Of a DNA stretch of 42,166 nt, positions 15,132-22,334 are shown piece after piece. Numbering within the stretch: position 1 is the stretch's first letter; each line of letters opens with the position of its first letter. The translations under genes and the position numbers were made by a program. The notes beneath the pieces are model-generated. The model searched no databases. It saw only the letters and a list, made by a program, of their open reading frames with translations, and had not been told where the DNA came from. Source of the DNA: an uncultured Anaerolineales bacterium (GTDB lineage Bacteria; Chloroflexota; Anaerolineae; Anaerolineales; UBA4823); NCBI GenBank assembly GCA_937928795.1, contig CALFWB010000025.1, forward strand, positions 1 through 42,166, in the 5' to 3' direction.

Positions 15132-17271
15132 GCATTCGGGCTGGTTGATGGACGTCTATCTGCACCCTGATGGAAGGTTGGTTGCTTGGCTGCTAGATGA
15201 CAAGGGTCAGAATCATCTCCTTGCGTGGGATTTCCCGCTCACCTTCTATCTCGAAGGTCCTAGCGCGTACTTGCGTCAGGTATGGCGGACTCTAACGGAT
15301 AAAACGATCACCAAAACCCGCACCACACGCCCCGACGTCTACGGCCATCCTCATAACCTGCTCGCCATTACCGCCCTTTCGCCTGGGCGGGCCCAAGCCC
15401 TCTATCGTCGCCTCAGCCTTACCTTTCCCCATCTGGCAGCCTTCGATGCCGACCTGCCACTCGGCGTGCAGGTTATGGCACGCGCCGGCCTGCCCCTCTT
15501 GGGGCGCTGCCACTTCTACAGCGATGGAGAACGTCTGCTCAACATCGAATCCCAGTCCTCACCTTGGGATTTGGAGCCGCCTTTGCCTGCCTTGCGCATC
15601 CTGCGGCTTTATCCTGACCGTGATCCAACCCTCGAACCGCCCCACATCCTTCACTTGGAATACGCCACTTATCATTATTGCCTTCCGCTACAGCCGCTGC
15701 GGCCGTTCCTGATCAACCTGCAAGCTATCTGGCAGCGTTGTGATGCGGATGTCATCCTCAGCGACTACGGCGACACTTGGTTCTTCCCTTTCCTGCAACA
15801 CGTCGCTCCTGCTCTTAAACTTAATCGTGATCCAACTCTAAGGGTGCAGTTCCGCCGTGAGCGCAGTTTCTACGCCTATGGTCAGGTGCTCTATCGAGCT
15901 CAGCAAGCCCACCTCTGCGGACGCTGGCACATCGACCGCCACAACGCCGTGCTGTTCAACGAAATCGGGCTTGAGGGAGTGTTGGAACTCGCCCGAGTAA
16001 CCGGCCTAGGCGTCCAGGACGCTGCCCGAAAGTCTCCTGGTGCCGGCATCACCGCCCTGCAAATGCAGACGGCGCTGCGTGAGGGCATCTTGATCCCAGT
16101 CGCTAAGGGCAGGGCCGAAACCCCGCGCACCTTATCCCACCTGATCGCGCGAGACCGCGGCGGTCTGATCTACCGACCCTTGATCGGAGTACACACCCGA
16201 GTTGCCGAAATTGATTTCACCTCAATGTACCCAGCCATCATGGTCAACGCCAATCTCTCCCCTGAGACGTTAGGTTGCCCAGACGCCCCGCCCGGCCTGA
16301 TCCCGCGCACCTTACAGCCTCTTCTGCAGAAACGCCTGACCCTCAAACGCTGGCTGCAATCCCTGCATCCCCTCGATTCCCGCGCTCCCGTCCTGCGGGC
16401 TCGCCAAACTGCGCTCAAGTGGTTGCTGGTGGTCTGCTTCGGCTATCTTGGCTACAAGAACGCTCGCTTCGGACAGGTGGAGTTGCACGAATTGGTCACG
16501 GCGCGCAGTCGCGAGTTGTTGCTACAGGCAAAGACCCTTGCCGAAGAGCTGGGCTTCACCGTCCTACACCTGTACGTAGACAGCCTCTTCGTCCATCACC
16601 CTGCTCTCAGCACCTCTGAAGAGATAACCCCCTTGCTTGAAATCATCGAACGAGAGACAGGGATTCCAGTCACGCTGGAAGGCATCTACCGCTGGATTGT
16701 GTTTCCGCCAGCGCGACAACATCCACGCCGGCCGGTTTCCAACCGCTACTTCGGCGTTTTCACCGATGGGCGGATCAAAGCGCGCGGAATCGTTCTACGC
16801 CATCACAGCACCCCACCGCTGGTTGCTCGCCTCCAAAACGAGCTCCTGCAATTGCTGGCGCAGGGTGAGCATCCCTCCCTGCAACTAAGCGCTGCGTGGG
16901 AGTTGGTTGCACAGCAGATGAAACGCCTGCAGCGGCGCGCAGTCGATGTTGCCGACCTGCGCGTTGCAGTGAAACTGCGCCAGTTACCCACAGACTACCT
17001 CCGCCCCGGCCCAGCCGCGCAGGCAGCGTGGCAACTGCAAGCGCGGGGAACCTCCCCCCGTCCGGGCATGCGCCTGCATTTCTGGTTTACCCGTCAGGGC
17101 ATCCGGGTGACCCCCCCGGCGGCAGATGAGATAGATTACGCACGCTATGCTTGGCTTGTGCGGCGAGCAGCCGCTGAACTCCTCGATCCGCTCACCTCAC
17201 TCCCGCCCGATCCGCAACTGAGATTACCTATGCTCACGCGCGGTTCCTCAACCATTAAAGTATCCGCATAA
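15112..17271 (+). CDS. family B DNA polymerase, PolB2-like, with altered motif C
   Basis: A 719-residue B-family polymerase. Motif A is intact (Asp368, DFTSMYPAIMV), and motif B is the LKWLLVVCFGYLGYKNARFG form with Lys436. Motif C reads YVDSL (488-492): the first Asp490 is kept, but the second acidic residue of YxDTD is Leu492. The exonuclease region (roughly 100-280) lacks a clear DxE and NxxxFD, so proofreading is probably absent. Loss of the second motif C acid recalls the archaeal PolB2 lineage. The enzyme may be a low-fidelity or lesion-bypass polymerase, or a non-catalytic factor. The ATG at 15112 is preferred over an upstream TTG. It ends the three-gene cassette. Confidence 0.85.
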   Translation: MNGVKREHSGWLMDVYLHPDGRLVAWLLDDKGQNHLLAWDFPLTFYLEGPSAYLRQVWRTLTDKTITKTRTTRPDVYGHPHNLLAITALSPGRAQALYRRLSLTFPHLAAFDADLPLGVQVMARAGLPLLGRCHFYSDGERLLNIESQSSPWDLEPPLPALRILRLYPDRDPTLEPPHILHLEYATYHYCLPLQPLRPFLINLQAIWQRCDADVILSDYGDTWFFPFLQHVAPALKLNRDPTLRVQFRRERSFYAYGQVLYRAQQAHLCGRWHIDRHNAVLFNEIGLEGVLELARVTGLGVQDAARKSPGAGITALQMQTALREGILIPVAKGRAETPRTLSHLIARDRGGLIYRPLIGVHTRVAEIDFTSMYPAIMVNANLSPETLGCPDAPPGLIPRTLQPLLQKRLTLKRWLQSLHPLDSRAPVLRARQTALKWLLVVCFGYLGYKNARFGQVELHELVTARSRELLLQAKTLAEELGFTVLHLYVDSLFVHHPALSTSEEITPLLEIIERETGIPVTLEGIYRWIVFPPARQHPRRPVSNRYFGVFTDGRIKARGIVLRHHSTPPLVARLQNELLQLLAQGEHPSLQLSAAWELVAQQMKRLQRRAVDVADLRVAVKLRQLPTDYLRPGPAAQAAWQLQARGTSPRPGMRLHFWFTRQGIRVTPPAADEIDYARYAWLVRRAAAELLDPLTSLPPDPQLRLPMLTRGSSTIKVSA

Positions 17272-17325
17272 GTTTCCTAAAAAAACCAGAGTAACGCTGT
17301 GAGAAATAAACCTCGTCCAGTGGGC

Positions 17326-17870
17326 TCAATCCTGCCTCAGGCGAATGGCGTTTTCCCGCCGCAATCGAAAGGTCAACCCCACGCGCTGCCGTCGAGGTGA
17401 CACCGCCAGGGCAGCGATAGCCGAGAGACGAGCATGGCGATCCCAACTGTACTGGATAGGAGTTTTCCCTCGCCGTGCCCACGTCCTGCGCACGAGGGGT
17501 TGAAGCATGAAGCCACCCTCGTCTATCCAGACCATGCTCCAGCCCGCTTAAAGTGGCGCTCAATCACCTGCGCAACCCGTTTCGCAGTCCACAAATCGGT
17601 GGGAAAACCGGCTGCCAGAGGTCCCGCCAGCAGCAACTGTTCCAGCTCCGCCTTTTGCTCACTGCTCAAACGCGCTGCGCGCCTCGCAGGCACTTTGGCT
17701 TTCAAGGCTTCCATGCCACCTTCCTCCAAAGCGCGTTTCCAACCGTGCACCGCAGAGGGTGCAGCCCCCACCAGACGAGCCGCTTCTCGGATGCCCTTCC
17801 CTTCTTGCAACAGTTTGGCAGCAATGCGCTGCTGCATTTCCAATGCTTCAGCACTTCCTTTGGGTCTCAT
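17326..17870 (-). pseudogene. IS630-family transposase remnant
   Basis: Two overlapping frames hold parts of one transposase. Frame one (17870 to 17523) has the N-terminal helix-turn-helix (GIREAARLVGAAPSAVHGWK) and the linker with SSEQKAELEQLL and WTAKRVAQVIERHF. Frame two (17535 to 17326) resumes at the first DDE acid (VWIDEGGF) with RTWARRGKTP. The usual stretch between them is missing, so an internal deletion as well as a frame change has occurred. The catalytic domain stops after about 70 residues, lacking the second and third acids. No terminal inverted repeats were found. Confidence 0.8.
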
Positions 17871-17942
17871 GATTGAGATGATAACCGCTTCGTTCTATTT
17901 GAGATGCAATTTTCAATAGTCTTCATGATTGGGCGAAAGGAC

Positions 17943-18019
17943 AAGATTTCTCCTCGCTGCGCTGGTCGAAATGACAAATTCCGAATTCCCCGGCATGTTA
18001 CTTCGAGCGCAGCGAGAAA
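17943..18019. repeat. REP-like inverted repeat, copy 2
   Basis: CTCCTCGCTGCGCTGGTCGA within 17943-17975 and CTTCGAGCGCAGCGAGAAA at 18001-18019 form an imperfect inverted pair. The first arm is the reverse complement of the arm at 11150-11180, with about one mismatch over some 25 bases. It fills the gap between the IS630 remnant and the GntR gene, where 17871-18086 shows no gene. Confidence 0.65.
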
Positions 18020-18086
18020 CCGATATGCCGCATCAACAGAGTCTAATATAATCATACTAGTCTTTTGCAAGACAGTATGGCTAGAT

Positions 18087-18755
18087 TCAGCGGGTTGTAT
18101 CTACATGCCAGCTATCGGCTTTTTCTTCAAGGATTTCATCGATGATCTCATCATGAGAGACTTCGATATCATCTAATAGGGCTCTTTTCGCAGCCTCGGG
18201 ATCGTGTCTTTCCAAAGCATCTACAATCTTCGCGTGGGTGTATTCTTGAGATTGCCCGGCATGGCGGAGAACCATAAAGCGGGCTAGGCGATCGTGCAGA
18301 CGGCCGATCATTTCGGCTAATTCCATGTTCCCTGAAGCGATGGCAATGGTGACGTGAAATTTTCGATTTTCATCGGTATAACGGTCATAAGAGACATCAT
18401 CATCACCGGTATAGCCGGCATGGACTGAGCGCAACTCCTGGATTTGGGCCGGCGTGATACGCATGGCGGCGCGTTCCACAGCAGCCAGCTCCAGAATTTT
18501 GCGCAACTCCATCATGTCGCGCAGTTGCTTAAGGGTCATGCGCGTCACAAAATACCCTGAGCGCGGCTTAATGCTCACCAATCCTTCTTGGGTGAGCATT
18601 TGGAGTGCATCGCGCAATGGGGTGATACTGGTGTTGTATTGGCGGGCGATTTCCTCAACATCCAAGCGCTCGCCCGGCTTGCGATGCCCCATAATAATCG
18701 AGCGGCGGATTTCTTTGTAGATTTTTTGTTTTGTCGTACCTAATTCGTTTTCCAT
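18087..18755 (-). CDS. GntR-family regulator, FadR/FCD type
   Basis: A 222-residue repressor-type regulator. The N-terminal winged helix (about 8-75) includes PGERLDVEEIARQYNTSITP and SIKPRSGYFVTRM. The C-terminal all-helical FCD ligand-binding domain (about 80-212) has the LRKILELAAVERAA segment and a likely metal-binding Asp/His set (RKFHVTIA and later His residues). It diverges from the MttB/ABC locus and is almost certainly its local regulator, responding to the imported compound or a breakdown product. No ribosome-binding site is evident. TATAAC at 18778-18773 could be its -10, giving a leader of only about 11 bases. Confidence 0.88.
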   Translation of the reverse strand: MENELGTTKQKIYKEIRRSIIMGHRKPGERLDVEEIARQYNTSITPLRDALQMLTQEGLVSIKPRSGYFVTRMTLKQLRDMMELRKILELAAVERAAMRITPAQIQELRSVHAGYTGDDDVSYDRYTDENRKFHVTIAIASGNMELAEMIGRLHDRLARFMVLRHAGQSQEYTHAKIVDALERHDPEAAKRALLDDIEVSHDEIIDEILEEKADSWHVDTTR

Positions 18756-18789
18756 CCGAGAGTCTGCGCGTTGTTATATCTAATTACTA

Positions 18790-18844
18790 AACAGATATAT
18801 CAATTAAGTGTTAACTTGACAACAGATATATTAGATGATAAGAT
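18790..18844 (+). promoter_or_regulatory. MttB-locus promoter with paired direct-repeat operators
   Basis: TTGACA (18816-18821), a 17-base spacer and TAAGAT (18839-18844) make a plausible promoter for the plus-strand operon, with a start near 18851. The 11-mer AACAGATATAT occurs at 18790-18800 and 18821-18831, 31 bases apart, close to three helical turns. The second copy lies in the spacer of this promoter; the first lies where the divergent GntR gene's -35 region would be. This is the layout expected if GntR represses both directions (inference). Confidence 0.6.
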
Positions 18845-18850
18845 AAAAAA

Positions 18851-19035
18851 TGTCAATAGTCTTTTGTGGTGTATTAACTTGTTAACTTTCCGGAGGTGCA
18901 CCTCGCCCAATATTCTGTATGGTGTTTTCTCCCAATTTTCCTCTGTAAGGCGCTTTCTGCGCCACAAACAACTGAAGTAAACGGCATTTTCAATTAGATA
19001 TTACCATAAAAAATAAATAGAAGGAGACCATACCC
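18851..19035 (+). other. 185-base leader of the MttB operon with palindrome and hairpin
   Basis: The predicted 5' leader contains a perfect 12-base palindrome GAGGTGCACCTC (18893-18904). It also has a short GGCGC/GCGCC hairpin (18949-18963) that has no T tract. A GAAGGAGA site ends a few bases before the ATG at 19036. I see no known riboswitch fold, in particular no recognisable cobalamin box. No small ORF is convincing. Confidence 0.4.
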
Positions 19036-20736
19036 ATGCAACCGAAGAAGATTCACCCTCTCATTCCCGAAGCCCAAGAGATGCTGCGCAAGAATCAAAT
19101 CTCCCGCCGCGAGTTCCTGCGCCTTTCCACGCTCTTAGGCTTGTCCCTTGCCAGCGCCAAGTATCTGGCAGCCTGTGCCCAACCCACCTCAACCCAAGCC
19201 CCAACAGCCGTGCCACCTACCGCCGTGCCGCCAACCGTTGCTCCGGTAGCCACCGAAGCTCCAACCAGCGGCATTATGCGCGGCGGTGTTTTGCGCTGCG
19301 CTACCCGCGTTGAGCGCGTTGACCACCCAGCCCGCTTTTCTTTGGTCAGTCAATCTCACGCTTGGCGACATGTCTTTGATTACCTCACTTATACCGACGA
19401 AAAAGGCATTACCCATCCTTACTTGCTCGAAAAATGGGAGGTAAGTGAGGATTTGCTGACCTGGACGTTATCCGTCCGACAAGGGGTAAAGTTCAACAAC
19501 GGCAAAGATTTTACCGCCGATGATGTCGTCTTCAACTTCAATCAATGGCTGGATAAAGATGTGGGCTCCTCCATCCTTGGTTCAATGAGCTATCTGTCTA
19601 AAGAGGGTGTCCAGAAAAAAGATGACTATACGGTTGTCCTAAACCTCAATGAGCCTTCGATCTTTGTTCCTGAGCACCTCTTCCACTATGCCGCCTGCGT
19701 CTTGCCCAAAGAGTTTGGCGGCGACATCACCCGTGAGCCGATCGGCACCGGCGCTTTCACGATGGAAGAGTATGTGCCCGGCGAGCGCTGCCGCATGAAG
19801 CGCCGTCCCGACTATTGGCGCATGGGCGCTGATGGTTCTCCTTTGCCCTATCTGGATGAGATCGTCATGGTTCAGTTAGGTGAAGACCGTACGGCCGATA
19901 TTGCTGCGCTGCAGAGTGGTCAGGTGGACACCATCATCGAACCTACCGTTGCCATTTGGGAAGCCGTCCGCAACGACGAGCGCTATGTGGTAACCTCGAC
20001 CCCGACAGCAGCCACTCGTGTGCTGCGCATGCGTGTCGATCAGGAACCTTGGAACAATAACTTGGTGCGCCAAGCGCTCAAACATTGCCATAACCGCGAG
20101 AAAATCCTTGCCATTGCTCTCCAGGGTGAAGGCACAATCGGCAATGACAGCCATGTTGCTCCTGCCCAACCCGAATATGTAGATATCCCACCCTATCCTT
20201 TTGATCCTGAGAAATCTAAAGCCCTGTTGGCAGAAGCCGGTTATCCCGACGGAGTGACTGTGGAATTGGTGGTCGCCAGTGACTGGCCTGAGTCGATGGC
20301 TTATGCTCAGATCCTCAAAGAGGATGCTGCCGCAGGTGGCTTTACGATTAACTTGAAGCCGATGCCTGCCAGCCAGTATTGGGATGGTTGGACCGAGTGG
20401 AATTTGGGAATCACCTGGTGGGCTCATCGTACCTTGGCGCCTATGCTGTTACCTCTAGCTTACATTGCCGATGACGACGGCAATCCGGTGCCATGGAACG
20501 AGACGCGCTGGGTGGATGAGGAGTTCAGTCAACTGGTGAAAGAATCCATGAAGACCATTGATCTAGAAAAACGCCGTGAGATCATTGGCAAGTGTGAAGT
20601 CATCCAGAAAGAGCGCGGTTCGGTTTGTATCCCATTCTTTATGAACGTGTGGAAAATTTATGACAAGAAATTCCACGGGATCGTTCCTTCTCCGGAAGAA
20701 TTTGCCATCTTCCACGAAGCCTGGAAGGAAGCCTAA
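19036..20736 (+). CDS. ABC transporter substrate-binding lipoprotein, family 5
   Basis: A 566-residue solute-binding protein of the dipeptide/nickel (SBP_bac_5) family. Export is by a twin-arginine signal (SRREFLRLS, Arg24-Arg25) combined with a lipobox Cys47 (YLAAC), then a Pro/Thr/Ala linker to about residue 75. Family segments include KWEVSEDLLTWTLSVRQGVKF, ADDVVFNFNQW and IGTGAFTMEEYVPGE. It would capture the substrate outside the cell for the DppBC-like permeases and fused ATPase downstream. Tat export suggests folding before export. Next to two MttB homologs, the ligand may be a methylated amine or betaine rather than a peptide (inference). Confidence 0.92.
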   Translation: MQPKKIHPLIPEAQEMLRKNQISRREFLRLSTLLGLSLASAKYLAACAQPTSTQAPTAVPPTAVPPTVAPVATEAPTSGIMRGGVLRCATRVERVDHPARFSLVSQSHAWRHVFDYLTYTDEKGITHPYLLEKWEVSEDLLTWTLSVRQGVKFNNGKDFTADDVVFNFNQWLDKDVGSSILGSMSYLSKEGVQKKDDYTVVLNLNEPSIFVPEHLFHYAACVLPKEFGGDITREPIGTGAFTMEEYVPGERCRMKRRPDYWRMGADGSPLPYLDEIVMVQLGEDRTADIAALQSGQVDTIIEPTVAIWEAVRNDERYVVTSTPTAATRVLRMRVDQEPWNNNLVRQALKHCHNREKILAIALQGEGTIGNDSHVAPAQPEYVDIPPYPFDPEKSKALLAEAGYPDGVTVELVVASDWPESMAYAQILKEDAAAGGFTINLKPMPASQYWDGWTEWNLGITWWAHRTLAPMLLPLAYIADDDGNPVPWNETRWVDEEFSQLVKESMKTIDLEKRREIIGKCEVIQKERGSVCIPFFMNVWKIYDKKFHGIVPSPEEFAIFHEAWKEA

Positions 20737-20751
20737 CTGTAGCTTGCTCTA

Positions 20752-20786
20752 TCCGTGCCGTTTGGGCGAATAGCCAACGGCACGGA
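20752..20786 (+). other. strong intercistronic hairpin after the binding-protein gene
   Basis: TCCGTGCCGTT (20752-20762) pairs perfectly with AACGGCACGGA (20776-20786) over 11 bases with a 13-base loop. It begins 15 bases after the binding-protein stop and lacks a T tract. Such structures after binding-protein genes commonly protect the upstream mRNA and raise the binding protein above the permeases. Confidence 0.7.
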
Positions 20787-20822
20787 ACACTTTAATGAAT
20801 TTTCATTGATAAAGGAATTTCT

Positions 20823-22277
20823 ATGATCGAAACCCATGGCACTCGGATGACCAGCGCACACTACGCTCGCATGGGGCATGAAGAATGCGAGCGCATTCAC
20901 CTAGCCAGTTTGGAAATCCTTTGGCGCGTGGGGGTGGATGTGCACGACGAAAAGGCACGCGCCCTGCTTGCCAAGGCGGGGGCAAAAGTGGATGGAATTC
21001 GCGTCCGCCTGCCCGGACACTTGGTTGAGAAAGCCCTGCTGACCGTGCCGAAGCGGATCACGCTCTACGACCGCCACGGAAAGGTTGCCATGCGGGCGGG
21101 AGGATATGAATCCTATTTCGGCGGTGGTTCAGATTGTCTTAATATCTTGGATCATCGCAGCGGACAACGGCGCAGACCGACCCTACAGGATGTCAAAGAA
21201 GCAGCGATTTTAATGGACGCACTGCCGGAAATCGACTTCGTGATGTCGGCTTTCTTGCCAGAGGAAGTCGATCCGCGCATTTACGACCGCTATCAGATGG
21301 AGGTGATGCTGAATAACACCACCAAACCAATCGTTTTTGTCACGCCCGACTTTGAAGGCTGTGTGGCGGCGGTGGAGATGTGCGAAATTGTGGCCGGCGG
21401 CGCCGAGGCATTTCAACGCAAACCCTTTGCAACCTGCTATATTAACGTCACTTCTGGTTTGGTGGCAAACATCGAAGCCACGCAAAAATGTATGTACTTG
21501 GCTGAAAAGGGTTTACCGCAACTTTATATCCCCTTGAATGCCGGCGGAGTGAATTCCCCGGTAACCACGGCCGGCTGCTTAGCTTCAATGAACGCCGGAA
21601 CGTTGTTGGGAATTACCCTCTCGCAACTGGTGCGCGAGGGCGCCGCCGTTGCTGTGCCGGGTTGGAATGGTGGACCCTACAATCTCAAGACCATGGTCGG
21701 CAATTATGTCTTAGCTGATGAGCAGGGCGTTGCCACTTCTATGGGAAAATACTATGATCTGCCGGTTTTCGGCTTGGGCGGCAGCACAGATTCGAAGATT
21801 CTCGATCAACAATGCAGCTTTGAAGCGACCATCAGCTTGGTGACTGCGTTACTGCACGGTGCCAATATCGTGCACGATGTCGGTTTTATGGATGCAGGCT
21901 TGCAAGGGTCGCTACAGTTGATTGTTCTGTGCAACGAGTTCTTGGGGTTTCTGCGCGCTGCCACCAAAGGGGTGGTTGTCGATGAGGAGACCTTGGCAAT
22001 AGACGTGATCGAAGAGCTAGGTCCCACAGGCAGCTATTTGAGTCATCCGCATACCTTGCGACACTACAAAGAGCCATTTTACTCAAAGTTGATTGATAAG
22101 AATCCGCACTCGGTGTGGTTGAAACGCGGTGGTACCACGATGGAAGCCCGCGCCGCTCAGATGGTGGATGAAATCTTGCAAAGTCACCAAGTTGAGCCCC
22201 TGCCGCCGAGCATTCAAAAGGATATCCACAAGATTGTCGAGCGTGAACAGGAGTGGATCAACGCAACGGGTGTCTAA
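20823..22277 (+). CDS. MttB-superfamily (COG5598) methyltransferase, non-pyrrolysine, copy 1
   Basis: A 484-residue homolog of trimethylamine methyltransferase. The reading frame has no in-frame amber codon; the region around FGLGGSTDSKILDQQ, where Pyl enzymes carry pyrrolysine, has ordinary residues. It is therefore of the type that includes glycine betaine methyltransferase MtgB and related quaternary-amine demethylases. Other family blocks are GGGSDCLNILDHRSG, YIPLNAGGVNSPVT and ALLHGANIVHDVGFMDAG. It would move a methyl group from a methylated substrate to a corrinoid protein, but no corrinoid protein is encoded nearby. It sits between the binding-protein and permease genes. Confidence 0.88.
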   Translation: MIETHGTRMTSAHYARMGHEECERIHLASLEILWRVGVDVHDEKARALLAKAGAKVDGIRVRLPGHLVEKALLTVPKRITLYDRHGKVAMRAGGYESYFGGGSDCLNILDHRSGQRRRPTLQDVKEAAILMDALPEIDFVMSAFLPEEVDPRIYDRYQMEVMLNNTTKPIVFVTPDFEGCVAAVEMCEIVAGGAEAFQRKPFATCYINVTSGLVANIEATQKCMYLAEKGLPQLYIPLNAGGVNSPVTTAGCLASMNAGTLLGITLSQLVREGAAVAVPGWNGGPYNLKTMVGNYVLADEQGVATSMGKYYDLPVFGLGGSTDSKILDQQCSFEATISLVTALLHGANIVHDVGFMDAGLQGSLQLIVLCNEFLGFLRAATKGVVVDEETLAIDVIEELGPTGSYLSHPHTLRHYKEPFYSKLIDKNPHSVWLKRGGTTMEARAAQMVDEILQSHQVEPLPPSIQKDIHKIVEREQEWINATGV

Positions 22278-22283
22278 CGAAAT

Positions 22284-22314
22284 CGTAGGGACAACTCGTC
22301 AAGGTGTCCCTACG
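22284..22314 (+). repeat. intercistronic palindrome related to the MITE core
   Basis: CGTAGGGACA (22284-22293) pairs with TGTCCCTACG (22305-22314) around 11 bases. It resembles the core palindrome of the repeats at 2552 and 7873 (TGTAGGACAACTCA), so it may be a diverged relative. It lies between the first MttB gene and the permease gene, and is likely transcribed as a hairpin that tunes mRNA stability (inference). Confidence 0.6.
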
Positions 22315-22334
22315 GTTCGATGAAGGATAACGCA

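Noticed and set aside
17326-17870. Programmed frameshifting producing a full IS630 transposase
   Set aside because: The segment joining the two frames is deleted and the second and third catalytic acids are missing, so no frameshift could restore the enzyme.
18851-19035. Cobalamin riboswitch upstream of the MttB locus
   Set aside because: No recognisable B12 box or riboswitch architecture; only a short palindrome and a small hairpin are present.
20823-22277. Pyrrolysine-containing MttB
   Set aside because: The frame has no in-frame amber codon, and no pyl genes are in the window.
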